From Spisula solida (Eukaryota > Mollusca > Bivalvia > Venerida > Mactridae), in NCBI GenBank assembly GCA_947247005.1, contig OX365955.1:35505822-35569821 (forward strand): a stretch of 64,000 nucleotides of DNA. Direction: 5' to 3'. Under the pieces are notes generated by a model. The model worked only from the letters and a program-made list of their open reading frames with translations. It made no database searches and was not told the origin of the DNA. The position numbers were made by a program, and so were the translations under genes. This document shows positions 45,141-56,842 of this stretch, piece by piece (position 1 is the first letter of the stretch; every line of letters starts with the position of its first letter).

Positions 45141-46081
45141 GAAAACCAGGTTAACGGTGACCTTGATTCAACCAGTCCCACTTCAATCCCAATTTTTGTC
45201 TTCACAAAAGCTACTTCCTACATAGAAAGATCCATCATGATATCGTATTCCTAACTTATGTTACTGAGCAAAAACAATTGATCTATTTTAAGTAACTGTG
45301 ACCTTGACCCCCATCAGCCCACTGTCAATTGCAAGTGACGTCTTCACATAAGCTATATAAACTGCAAGTTTCACAATGATATCTCATTCCTAACAAAAGT
45401 TATTAAGTGAAAACGTTTGTTTCTATTTATAGTAATGATGACCTTGACCCCATTTTCAATCGCAAGTGTTGTCTCTTCACACAAGCTACTACAAAGCAAG
45501 CAAATTTCATCATGTTATCTTAATCCTTACAAAACAAGAGGGCCCAAAGCAAAGGAATTCGACCCGGTAAAATATCCATCAATTCTACACTATAGGTATA
45601 GTAAGGGAAATTAGTTATGACTGATCATCAAATACCCAACACAAAATTATGTTCAACATTTAAAACAGGTCGAATGCAATCATTTGATTTGTACTGCACA
45701 CTTCTTGACAATATAATATCATACATAAAAAAACTTTTTTCAATACACGTACACAATGTCGCCTGTGTCGAGCATAGAATGTTTGCAAAATGCGTAAAAC
45801 CCGGTTTGGGGACAGTATACATGCGAGCCATCAGAAACTAGGAAATGGCCTTCGATAAAGAAGAGAAATCATTATTTATTAGTATGACAATTTGATAGGG
45901 GGACATATTTTTTGCAACTTACTGCCACCTATCTGTTTCTGTACCACTTAAATAGACCATAATCTGAGTTCAGGGAGAACTAATATTCAATATCTAACAT
46001 TTACATTCAATTCGACCATTGTAGTATCATGTGATGGACCATGTGACAATATAGAAAATGATTGGTGTTCAGGTAATACTG
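45141..46081. other. Repeat remnants, no gene
   Basis: 45150-45530 has two or three units with GTGACCTTGACCCC and CTTCACA(A/C)AAGCTA, an old tandem-core repeat. 45533-45548 is an isolated HINE 5' end (AACAAGAGGGCCCAAA) without the rest. 45549-46081 has no recognised content. Confidence 0.5.
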
Positions 46082-46404
46082 TATAGCTGGTTATTTCTAC
46101 GGGTGTAATATTTTGCGTTTTTGTCCAAAAAACGAGTGTTTTTTTTCCGCCGTTTTTAATTTCTGCTGATTGCCAAAATGGCAAGGATAAATTTCTGCTG
46201 TTTTCTTCAAGGTAAGAATAATTTTTTGCGGATTACAGAACTCCAACTGTACAAAACCTGTATAATCTGTATAATTCCCCATCAGTTTCTGGATTAACAT
46301 CCTTTTTCTTCTAATATCTCAATATACTCATTTTCGATCTATACTGATCCACAATTCAACAAGGAATGCAGTGTAGTAAGTAAGTAAGTAACCACTTTAT
46401 ATAT

Positions 46405-49400
46405 CACTGTGGGGAACCCACGTGACCAGATGCTAATGTTCGGAGCCAATTTTGTAAACAAACCGCCTCGATTCAGGTAACATTTTTGCTTGTAACTTTC
46501 TTAATAATTGATCGATCTGGATGAAATATAGACGAGCGCTGTCTCCTTTCAAAAGCAAATCATCGACACTCTTATCTGGGTGACAAAATTGTGTACTTTT
46601 TGTTATTTGGGCAACGGCGCATTTCGTAAACTGCAATATGCTATGCTACGGTTCGGAGCAATTCACTTAAACATGTCCTTAATAAATTACAGCTTCATTA
46701 AAAGTTACAATTTAATAGCGATAATGTGGGTCGCTAAATTTAAGACTGACAAGCAAAATATTTCTGATAAATATGAGCAACAGACAAAATGAGACGACAT
46801 AAACAAAAATGCTACAGTTCGGAGCTGAAATGAAAATGCTACAGTCCGGAGCTATTTTCATAAAATGCTACGGTTCGGAGCAAAGTTTCAAAGTATACCA
46901 TATGTAGGAAAAGAAGCAGGGCTCTATGCAGTCTGACAAGTGTCACATGCTATATAGAGTATAAAATGCTGTTATATCAAGGTATGGGAATGAATGAGAA
47001 GGAATATAACATGACAGCCGAACACATTTTAACAGAACCATGTACACACAACGACACATCTCCAAGCTTCGTAAACACGACCCGATGTTCGTTCTAGAAA
47101 GTAGCACGGCCTACATTCAATCTTAGTTTGAACTTGTGTCAGCCAATGAAACAAATTAATAGAACACCAAAACCCTGCGTCAACTCGTGATCAATACAGC
47201 TGTAAGCAAAAAACTATGATTCGGACAAAACGTTTTCTAACATCTCTGATTCAGAGTCGACTGTTAAACCATCGTTTTGCACAAAAGTGCCCAGTGCCAG
47301 CACAGAGGGGTCTGATATGCATATACACCATGATGTAAAGGTTAAATATTTTCAGAAACATTACATGTATATTGAATTGATTATAATTATATTTAAAATA
47401 CAAAAATAAATATTTTACCAAGACAACTAGCACTGTTCGTTTTAAACATGTTGTGTGTGACCAATAGTTTCACACGTTAAAGTTTGTGAATCATGTTACA
47501 TACATGTATGCTCCACACAAAATATACTGAGTGCATCTAGAAATGCAAGAGTCTACTAACAACTTTAACTTCAAGCCAAAAAAATCCTCATTTTTCAGAA
47601 TGGTCGTTCTAAGTGAATATGTAAAATATCGATTAATGGTGGATTGATTACTTTCCCATGACGACCAACATGTCTGAAGCAGTTGTGAACCTGTTTCGGA
47701 AGATGTTCACGCGGGGTTACTGGTCCTGTCGGGCAGTTTTTAAACGTGGGTGACCTGAACAGGGACGGTCGCGAAAGGTGTCAGTGTGCTAGTAGCGTGA
47801 CTCAAGACGCAACGTTGCCAAACCATGACAATTAAGGACATTGTCTATAGTTTTTTCTTCCAAGATTTTTTTAACTCACTTTATGTATGGGAAATCTTAT
47901 TCTGAAAACAATAAGCTAAAGCAAAACAGGGGTCACCGAACTCGTTTTCTCAGAAAATGAGATTTTGCAACATCACTTTTCTATAAAAATGACAAAAATC
48001 ATGAATTTTCAAATATTTTTTATTTCTTAATAAAAATCACAATTTTTTTATTAGATATTTTTTAGTTCAGATGTACAAAAACATACATACTACTTAAATA
48101 TACCTATGCACATTTTGAATCTTTAATAACATTCACACATTTTTGACAACAAACGAATTTTCAAAATTTGCCCAAAATTAAAGCTCGTAAATTAAAAAAA
48201 GATACATTATTGACTAAGTAAAAAATATCTGGTCCAAGAATTTTTTTTATTTTTGCAAATGATGTTGATTAAAGTGTGATCCATCAGAATATTAAGAAAA
48301 AACCATAGGTCACCGTATTTCTTTTTTTGCTATTTAACCAGAAGTGTCTCCCTTTTCAAAGAATACGGCATGAAAATGACGCAAAATAGTACTCTAGAGG
48401 CCAATAAAAAATCTGGTCCAAGAATGCTTTTATTTTTTCCAAATGATGTTAATGAAAGTGTACTCTATTAGAATATTAAGAAAAAAAGATAGGTCACCGT
48501 GCTTCTTTGTACAAACGTCCCAAAGGTGTGAATATGCACATGTTTGGACAATCATGGCATTTTTATTCCGAAAAAACGTGACTAGTCTGTTGTGATTTTC
48601 TTTCCATTATAGTGCGCCCAGGATAATGTGATATTTACAAATATAAATCGGTTTGGTCAACTGTTGCACAATTAGTTTTACAAATTACTAAAGTAAACAG
48701 ATAAGGTCAATATTGCACTAAAACATCAGTGATAAATCGTACACATCTGTAAAATCCATCTTTTGTGGAATGTACCACATTTCATCACCTGTCCTTATCC
48801 TAGGCGCACTATAACAACCTTACAAATGATTAGACGCCTCTGGAAATCGGAATTTACAATAAAAGAAAAAAATATCGAGGATAAAAATGGTGCGTTTCTA
48901 GATGTACTGAGTATAGTTCAAACTCCAAGAAACGCGTTGTTTTTGTGCCTCTAAATTTGTCACCACATGACAAAATGGTGCGGAAGATGCCTACACGAAT
49001 ACATTTTATAAGGGGTGTCCGGCATCGACATGTGTGTGTTATTATTTTTGTGTTCCGCGAAACTGTTAAAAAATTGAATGTTCATACTTGGTCGATGATC
49101 TTAATAGTGTTGATATTCAAAAAGGCATAATTATAGCACATAGACTTAGCTCTGAGCCGCAGCATTTTCTGAAAATAGCTCCGAACCGTAGCATTTTATG
49201 AAAATAGCTCCGGACTGTAGCATTTTCATTTTAGCTCCGAACTGTAGCATTTTTGTTTATGTCGTCTCATTTTGTCTGTTGCTCATATTTATCAGAAATA
49301 TTTTGTTTGTCGATCTTAAATTTTGCGACCAACATTATCGCTATTAAATTGTAACTTTTAATGAAGCTGTAATTTGTTAAGGACATGTTTTAGTAAAATT

Positions 49401-49655
49401 GCTCCGAACCGTAGCATAGCATATTGCGGTTTACGAAATGCGCCGTTGCCCAAATAACAAAAAGTACACAATTTTGTCACCCAGATAAGAGCGTCGATGA
49501 TTTGCTTTTGAAAGGAGACGGCGCTCGTCTATATTTCATCCAGATCGATCAATTATTAAGAAAGTTACAAGCAAAAATGTTACCTGAATCGAGGCGGTTT
49601 GTTTACAAAATTGGCTCCGAACATTAGCATCTGGTCACGTGGGTTCCCCACAGTG
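46405..49655. mobile_element. CACTG-ended element with 476-bp inverted repeats
   Basis: It starts CACTGTGGGGAACCCACGTG and ends with the complement. The arms 46405-46880 and 49178-49655 are nearly identical. The motif TGCTACRGTTCGGAGC or a variant occurs about five times in each arm. TAT flanks both sides. CACTA/CACTG ends, a 3-bp duplication and subterminal repeats fit the EnSpm/CACTA superfamily. The 2.3-kb centre shows no transposase but has a 110-bp direct repeat (48215 and 48398, AATCTGGTCCAAGAAT). Non-autonomous. Confidence 0.8.
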
Positions 49656-49875
49656 TATATAGTGGATAACATATTTGGCAGAGCCAATTTACAATATGGT
49701 CCACTAGATAAATACATGTATATACAATAAACAATAATAAAGCAAGATTTTACAAACATACAACAAAGTAAGGTTATGATACAACAAAAGCAATTTGAAA
49801 TAAACAAAATACAATAAATGAGATACGTAATTACACCAGTAGTGTCATACACTAAGGTCTGCATATGTAGGAACT

Positions 49876-51500
49876 TCAAAGGATATGGTCTGCATTTTGA
49901 GACAGAAGTTTTGGTTGAGAAAAGTGCCATTGAAGATATGATTGTTTGAATTTTGCAAGAGTTTCAGCTGAGTGTATATGAATTGGTATGTTATTCCAGA
50001 TTGTGGGCCCAGAGTAGCTCAAAGATTTACGAAAAAAATCTATTCTTGGTTTTGGTACCTTTAGCTCATTGTTTTGATTTGATCGAAGCTCACGATCAGA
50101 TGCTTGGTTGTTGAAGAATTTTGAAGTAAGATAGTCAGGTGATTGCATATTTATTGATTTATATATTAAGATGGCTTTTTTGTAACTTACTCTTTCTGAA
50201 AAGATCATCCATTTCAGTTCAGTAAACAATTCTGATGATGGAGCATTGAAATCTTTATCGAGGATAATTCTTGCGGCACGCTTTTGAAATTTAAGAACAG
50301 TGTTTAATAGTTCATCATTGCAGTTACCCCAAATGGTACAGCAATAATCAAGGTGTGGAAGAATATAGGCATTGTAAAATAACTTTCGTGAATGTAAGCT
50401 TAGGTATTGTTTTATGCGTAACAGAAGATATAAATTAGTATTACATTTTTTAATGGTCTGTTCAACTTGACATTTCCAATTTAGGTGTTCGTCAATATGT
50501 ATTCCTAATAATTTCTCACTTGATGAGTATGATAGTGGTAATCCTTGCATTTGTTTATTGTTAGAATTTGTGTGCTGTTTTATTTTGTGGTTTTGTGGTT
50601 TATAGGAAGCAGTGATGTACATTGCTTTAGTTTTTGATATGTTCGGAAGCATTGAGTTGCCTTTGCACCATTCATCAACAATATTAATGTTAGTCTGCAG
50701 TGTATTATGTACCTCAGTTACTGTTTTACCAAACACAGACAGTGTTGTATCATCTGCAAACATATCAACAGTCGAGTTGTTAGTATGTAATGGTAGGTCA
50801 TTGATAAATAGTATAAACAGTATTGGACCGAGGACAGAGCCCAGTGGAACACCAGTCCTGCTGATATTTGTTGAGCAGAAGAAAGCTGTCCAGATACACA
50901 TACTTGTTGAGAACGGTTTCGTAGGTATGATGATAGCCAAATTACAGCAGATTCACTAAACTTGTACAGTTTTAGTTTTTCTATCAATAGTGCATGATTC
51001 ACTAGGTCAAATGCTTTGGTTGGGTCTAAGAAAATAGTTCCAACATAGGATTTGTCATTTATAGCTTGAACCCACTCATCAATTACATTTGTAAGAGCAG
51101 TTTCACATGAATGGTTTGAACGAAATCCTGACTGAGTGGAATATAGAAGTTTATTTGTTTCTAAGAATCGTTTTATATGATTTGAGACATGTCTTTCTAT
51201 GATTTTAGATAATATTGGTAGGATTGATATTGGTCTGTAGTTGCTTTTGTCAGCTTTAGCATTTTTCTTAAAGATTGGAATTACTTTTGCTGTCTTAAAT
51301 GTTTCTGGAAACTTACACTTATGTATGCTTAGATTAATTATCTTTGTGAGTGGTCTGCAGATCGTTTTATGACATAACTTTAAAATGCTTGAGCTTATGT
51401 CATCAATACCTGTTGCCTTTGATTCATCTAATAACCTAAGTTTTTTTTTAATAAATTCTTCAGATACTGGTGGTATATAAAATGTACAATGTTATAATTT
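49876..51500 (-). pseudogene. LINE reverse transcriptase, main part
   Basis: From the right: SKATGIDDIS, FKTAKVIPIFKK, NYRPISILPILSKIIER, TQSGFRSNHSCETAL, GTIFLDPTKAFDLVNHALL (motif A), then a frameshift near 50870 at the GVPLGSVLGPILFILFINDL motif, VDMFADDTTLSVFG (FADD active site), EKLLGIHIDEHLNWK and LPHLDYCCTIWGNC. The ORF ends at 49876. Apart from the frameshift it is long and recognisable, so fairly young. Confidence 0.9.
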
Positions 51501-51585
51501 ACTGTCAACAAAGTGTTGAATGAGCTCCTCACTTTCAGTTGTAAGGTGATGTGGTGGATTGGAAATGGATTTAAAGACATTTGTA

Positions 51586-52152
51586 AACAAGAGGGCCCAA
51601 AGGGCCCAAGGTCGCTCACCTGTTGTAGCAGTACTTGCAAGACCTGTGATTTGACCTAGTGACCTAGTTCTTGGCCCCATATGACGCAATATCCCACTTG
51701 ACCTAGATTTTGTTGAGATGATCACTCTAACTAAGTTTCATAAGGATTAGGCTAAAAGTGTGACCTGTAGTGACTACATAAGTGTTTTTCTATTATTTGA
51801 CCTTGTAACCTAGTTTTTGACCCTAGTTGACTCAATATCGAACATGACCTAGATTTTGTTGAGATGATCATTGTGACCAAGTCTCATAAAGATTAGTTCA
51901 AAATTGTGACCTCTAGTGACTACACAAGGTTTTTATATGATTTGACCTTGTGACCTAGTTTTTGACCCCAGATGACCCAATATCGAACTTGACCTAGATT
52001 TTGTTGATATGATCATTGTGACTAAGTTTCATAATGATTAGGCCAAAATTGTGACTTCTAGTGTCTACACAAGCAAATTGTTGACTGACGACGGACGGAT
52101 GGACGACGGACGAAGAGCGATCACAAAAGCTCACTCTGTCACAGGTGAGTTA
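51586..52152 (+). mobile_element. HINE-like element in LINE pol
   Basis: Short copy: 5' AACAAGAGGGCCC, three core units, (GACG)n-like run at 52083-52110, hairpin CTCACTCTGTCACAGGTGAG. It sits in an A-run (T-run on the pol strand). On the pol strand ETFNH before it and NVFKSISNPPHH after it are consecutive parts of the same protein. Confidence 0.85.
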
Positions 52153-52310
52153 AAAAGTGGTTAAACGTTTCAGCTGTAGTGCATGGATCCAATATCAGAT
52201 TTCCATTATCCTCATTTATGTAATTAGTTTGGTATGATTTTGACTTACCGGATAATTCATTTAAATGTTTCCAGTTTGAATATTCAACGAATATATTATA
52301 TATACCTATA
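52153..52310 (-). pseudogene. LINE pol, segment upstream of the HINE
   Basis: The minus strand reads NWKHLNELSGKSKSY, TNYINEDNGNLILDPCTTAE and TFNHF into the HINE. It is the linker between endonuclease and RT. The endonuclease itself is missing, so the LINE is 5'-truncated at about 52290, the usual outcome of incomplete reverse transcription. Confidence 0.75.
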
Positions 52311-53039
52311 TGTAGGGATTAAATGAATGTTAACTCATTTGGGCAAACATGTATATAAACTCAGTACAAAAAGAAACGTAAGTGGTTTTAGGGTAGTAAT
52401 TTTGATATTGTGGGAAAAGTTCATTACCTATCGACATAATATTTTGCATAACCAATCAAAAGTTGTTTCTTCACATTGTGAATACAAAAACACACTGTTT
52501 TTGCATTTGACGGCCCTGTATTGCCCTTACTTGTAAAAACACAAGATTCACATGCTACCAGTCTGCATGAATAATTTCTTTGCTGAAATCATTATATTCC
52601 TGTAGTTAGTGGGCGGTCACAGTTATTTAAAGGTTCATTTATCAAATATAGTCACTTAGAACAATAGGACGATTGTCTTATGATGTCTGTAACCGGGCTA
52701 TTGGTTTCCTCAGTGCTGACGTCAATAAAACTGACGTCACACGTCGGTTTAACGGTAGTCCTGACAAAATATCCCGTCTACTGTAACGTTTCAATGCAAC
52801 GGTAGTGTAAAAGAAAGACAAATACCCGACAGACCGCGTGTTACTACGCGAAGACAGGATGCCTATACCAGGGTTGCACACCTGAGAAATCGCTTCCGGT
52901 TGGTGATCAAATCAGCTAGACTAACCATTGGGAACTATGGGTATATGAACAAGCTGTTTATTTGGAAAAATTCATTTTTTAACAAAAATCCTCCATTTTT
53001 CATTTTGTTGTTTTGACATTACACACTATTGACCATTTA

Positions 53040-54355
53040 CGAGGGTTGATCGGGAAGTTTGTGTAATTTTGTTGTGAATCGTGTTGTTTTGCACATAAGG
53101 AATAATAAATAATATCATAACAATCTTGTATGCATTATCAAACTCTCTTATAATAAAAGCTCCGCGAGTCGCATGTGTCGCCTGACGAAATGCACATTTG
53201 TCATGGAAAACTATCCAGTATAGGGCTACATATCAGACTCACAAGAGTTCTCTAGTCATCTGAACTAAAAACGACAAAGCGATGCTCTGGACAAAAAAAT
53301 GTCCTGATAAAATCAATCTGAAGGGAATCATTCAAACACTACACAAGCTAGAGTTATGATTCTTGCGCACTGCACTTCATGTCACAGCAAAGAAACATGC
53401 ATTCCTATTTTTGAGTCATTAATAGTTATGGTGACAAAGTTATGCCACAGACAAGAAATGCTTATACAATCAATCAAAGGGAAAAAATTGAATAATGGCA
53501 CCAGGTAGAGTTACGGTTCTTGTGTACTGCACTTGGACTTTTGGTAAGAAACATGCATACCAAGTTTCAAGTCATTCAACCTCATGGTGACAAAGTTATC
53601 CTCCGGACAAGAAATGCTCAAATTAAATCAATCTAAGGGAAATAATTAAAAAACGATGCAAGGCAGAGTTATGGTTCTTGCGCACTGCATTTCGGCTTAT
53701 TGCAAGAAACATACATACAAAATCTTGAGTCATTTGAACTTAAGGTGACAAAGTTATGCTCCGGACAAGAAATGCTGTAATAAAATCAATCAAAGGGAAA
53801 TAATTCAAAAACTATGACAGGTAGAGTTATGGTTCTTGCGCACTGCACTTCGGCTTATTGCCAGAAACATGCATACCAAATCTAGAGTCATTTGAACTTA
53901 AGGTGACAAAGTTATGCTCCGGACAAGAAATGCTCTAATGAAATCAATCAAAGGGAAATAATTCAAAAACTATGACAGCAAGAGTTATGGTTCTTGCGCA
54001 CTGCACTTCAGCTTATTGCAAGAAACATGCATACCAATTCTTGAGTCATTTGAACTTAAGGTGACAAAGTTATGCTCCGGACAAGCAATTTGTGACGCCG
54101 CCGCCGCCGGCAAAGTAACACCTATATGTCGCCTTTTCAGGCGACACAAAAATGTCTTAATTTTGGTGTGCTGCAACCACGTGTAGTAGCGTTGCCAAGG
54201 GTACCGTTAATTGTCACATAAGTTGGTGGATTTTTATTCCGTTCTATATTTCAACTTAAATCATGTTGATCATCCTGATAGTGAAGTTTCATCAATATTT
54301 AACTAAAAATGAATAATTTATATGCAAATTACACGAACTTCGCGATCACCCCTCG
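53040..54355. mobile_element. Element F: TA-flanked, CGAGGGTTGATCGGGAAGTT ends
   Basis: Inverted ends of about 30 bp: CGAGGGTTGATCGGGAAGTT at 53040, complement of the right end CGAGGGGTGATCGCGAAGTT. TA at 53038-53039 and 54356-54357. The inside is mostly a HINE-like tandem block (53175-54147). Same CGAGGG terminus as elements A to D but different beyond it. Confidence 0.85.
53175..54147 (+). mobile_element. HINE-like element, GTGTCGCCTGA family
   Basis: The 5' motif is GTGTCGCCTGA (53175-53185). Five units of about 150 bp share AGAGTTATGGTTCTTGCGCA, CAAGAAACATGCATACC and GTGACAAAGTTATGCTCCGG. A GCCGCCGCCGCCGG run lies near 54095, and the 3' hairpin is GTCGCC/TTTTCA/GGCGAC (54128-54147). The 5' motif is the complement of the 3' end TCAGGCGACAC. 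A different family with the same architecture as the AACAAGAGGGCC elements. Confidence 0.75.
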
Positions 54356-54539
54356 TATATACATGTTTCATTAAAATCACATTTTTTTCAATGATATCAA
54401 TTCGTTCCAAGAACTCACTGGGGTTGTGTGGTTATGAATAATAAACGTTTAGACGAGTATCTGTTTTGTTATCTATATCCCGAGTATATGTACAAAACGA
54501 CCAATACATTACAACTTACGTTTCTTTTTGTACTGAGTT

Positions 54540-55198
54540 TATAAACATTTATGCTTGCGATTAAATATCTCCGTAGTTTCACTCTTATATATAAAACTGA
54601 GATGTTTTAACAATTAATTTGTAAAAAATATTCTATTGAAAGACGCTCAGATTAACAGACATTTAAACTAATTATGACATAATGTGTACCACGATGATGA
54701 GATGATTACAGCGATAATTGCCCATAATTATACCTAATCGAGAATCAATATTCGAAATGCTTCAGACTTTACGGCAATTTTATTCTGCTTGATTAATTTT
54801 TACAGATGATTTTATTCTGCGTGGATTAAATTCTGCGAATTTATCTTGGACCACAGAATGGCAGAAATTTCCAACCCGCAGAAATAACCAGCTATAGCAG
54901 CCCTTTATAGTATATCATTCATGATTGATTTTTTATAGTATATCATTCATGATTGTTAAATCTATGTTTGGTGCTTTGTGGTGAAGTTGATTTTGCAAAA
55001 ACCTAGACGCCAATTCTAATAGTGAAGGGTCCTTTAGGAAATTGTAAAGGGGCCTATAGGAAATTGTGAAGGGGCCTTATATAGGCACCTCGTTTATAGT
55101 GAAAAAAAGCCCTGTGGCTGGATTGATTTATCCTATAATGTTGAAATTAAAACAAGAATTATACAATTGTAATTTAAATGAGAAGTGTAATAATATAC
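54540..55198. other. Unassigned intron 2 sequence
   Basis: AT-rich, with TTTCTGC-type words leading to the right arm of the 46082-54896 pair and a short duplication of ATTCATGATTG...TATAGTATATC at about 54910-54955 and a duplicated AAGGGGCCTATAGG/TTATAGG near 55048. No gene. Confidence 0.5.
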
Positions 55199-55294
55199 CA
55201 TTCCAAGATTTGAACAGCTTCGCCAAGGTTTGTGTCCTCTACCTTTAAATACAGACAGTACACCATCAGCATTACCAACTGCCAACTCATTACC
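55199..55294 (-). CDS. ITFG2: ITFG2-like exon 2
   Basis: Acceptor TTGATTACAG at 55295; donor GTATAT at 55198. It has 32 codons in phase 0: GNELAVGNADGVLSVFKGRG then HKPWRSCSNLGM. The recalled human stretch is [23 protein letters not shown]. The first FG-GAP blade is completed here with exon 1 (DFDNDK + GNELAVG). It also overlaps a short plus-strand open frame, which is a shadow. Confidence 0.92.
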
Positions 55295-55792
55295 CTGTAA
55301 TCAATTAGCAGTGAATACATATAAAGCAAATACAATTTTTTAAATGACGTAAATACATGTGTACACTTACAATGTAGGATACATTTATACTCTTCAATGT
55401 TTTGCCAAGACTACTCAGGCTCAGATACAGATTTGTGATCAAAATATTAAACTTCTTTCTGTTACAGCACAGATCCAATAATTGATCTGTGATTATTATA
55501 TAGTTACTAACGAGCCATTTTCGTTCACCAGTGTATTCTTCGTCCGTAGTCTGGGAACTTGACTAACCACTGATGTATGAGGATGCTAGCGAGCATTCCC
55601 TGATATCATACTATTGTACAACAAAGCGCTATTACACATTACTAGAGGAATACCAAACCATGTAGTGTTTATTCGTATAAGTAATTGTTTGTCATTTGTA
55701 TGTTTCAGACGGTGTTCATTGGTAAAAAACAATAAACAGCCAAATAGAACTAAATCTTATTTATGAACGCAGTGTAAAGACATCATCTAATC
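55295..55792. other. Unassigned intron 1 sequence
   Basis: No gene or repeat family recognised. There is a short palindromic stretch around 55460-55490 (AGATCCAATAATTGATCT). Confidence 0.5.
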
Positions 55793-56103
55793 ATGCCTGC
55801 TGTTTCCTGCCCAATCGATGACTGTGAGTACACAATGCCAGATCTTGACGTGGCTATAGTGGCAGCGCAAATCACGGCGCACACTGTCACCCACACTCAG
55901 AACACTGGTATTGCTGCTAAAGTGGAAAAAGTTAAGAAGCCAACAATCACCGCCGCTGGCACAAGCGAGGAATGGGCCTACTCCGAATCTCAATGGAGGA
56001 CTAATTTTATTGTTAGTGCCACTAAGATAACCGGACATGATCGAGTCGTACAACTTTTGGAATGTTGCGATGAACCGTTACGCAAAGACTTAACACGATC
56101 AAA
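55793..56103 (+). pseudogene. Gypsy-like gag N-terminal fragment
   Basis: It starts MPAVSCPIDDCEYTMPDLD with a C-x4-C spacing, then VAAQITAHTVTHTQ, VEKVKKPTITAAGTSEEWAY and VVQLLECCDEPLRKDLTRS. I recognise this as the N-terminus of a gag/capsid type found in invertebrate Ty3/gypsy elements (CPxxxC finger, VKRPTI, LLECCD motif). It is cut at 56103, where HINE core sequence begins; no pol or LTR is seen nearby. G+C and codon use are higher than in neighbouring DNA. Confidence 0.7.
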
Positions 56104-56836
56104 TATCGAACTTGACCTAGATTTTGTTGAGATGATCATTTTGACCAAGTCTCATAAAGATTAGGCCAAAATTGTGACCTCTAGTGACTACACAAGGTTT
56201 TTCTATGATTTGACCTTGTGACCTAGTTTTTGACCCCGGATGACCCAATATCGTTCTTGACCTAGATTTTGTTGACATGACCAATGTGACCAAGTTTAAT
56301 TAAGATTAGGTCAAAATTGTGACCTCTAGTGAGTACACAAGGTTTTTCTATGATTTGACCTTGTGACCTAGTTTTTGACCCCGGATGACCCAATATTTAA
56401 CTTGACCAAGATTTTGTTGAGATGATCATTTTAACCAAGTTTCATAAAGATTAGGTCAAAATTGTGACCTCTAGTGACTACACAAAGTTTTTCTATGATT
56501 TGACCTTGTGACCTAGTTTTTTACCCCGAGTGACCCAATATCGAACTTGACCTAGATTTTGTTACGATAATCATTGTGACAAAGTTTCATAAGGATAAGG
56601 TCGAAATTATGACCTCTAGTGACTACACAAGATTTTTCTGTGATTTGACCTAGTGACCTAGTTTTTGACCCCGAATGACCCAATATCGAACTTGACCTAG
56701 ATTTTGTTGAGGTGATCATTGTGACCAAGTTTCATAAAGATTAGGCCAAAATTGTGACCTCTAGTGTCTACACAAACAAATTGTGGACGGACGACGGACG
56801 GACGAAGAGTAATCACAAAAGCTCACCCTGTCACTT
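56104..56836 (+). mobile_element. HINE-like element, truncated at both ends
   Basis: It begins inside a core unit (AATATCGAACTTGACC), has about five 145-bp units, GACGGACGACGGACGGACGA and ATCACAAAAGCTCACCCTGT, and lacks the second hairpin arm. Its start is fused to the gag fragment. Confidence 0.75.
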
Positions 56837-56842
56837 TAATGT

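Larger units (their letters stand above)
46376..52310 (-). mobile_element. LINE on minus strand with CACTA-like and HINE insertions
   Basis: Pol is read from about 52290 down to 49876. The 3' part then continues to a (TTAC)n tail on the minus strand, seen on plus as GTAAGTAAGTAAGTAA at about 46377-46392. A 3.25-kb TIR element (46405-49655) lies in the 3' region and a HINE (51586-52152) in pol. A microsatellite-type 3' tail is common in CR1/L2-like LINEs. Same orientation as ITFG2. Confidence 0.75.
52358..54539. mobile_element. Element G: TA-flanked, AACTCAGTACAAAAAGAAAC ends
   Basis: Inverted ends of about 26 bp (52358 and ending 54539) with TA at 52356-52357 and 54540-54541. Tc1/mariner-like insertion pattern. 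No transposase. The original element would be about 0.87 kb; element F (53040-54355) accounts for the rest. Confidence 0.8.
46082..54896. repeat. Inverted pair enclosing 8.8 kb
   Basis: TATAGCTGGTTATTTCTACG at 46082 and its complement (one mismatch) ending at 54896 are inverted, each followed inward by TTTCTGC-rich sequence of similar style. This could be one old TIR element of which most is later insertions, or two opposed MITEs. No target duplication is visible. Confidence 0.4.

Noticed and set aside
49580..49930. 116-residue minus-strand ORF downstream of the LINE
   Set aside because: It spans the LINE 3' region and the end of the CACTG element; hydrophobic by composition, with no conserved features.
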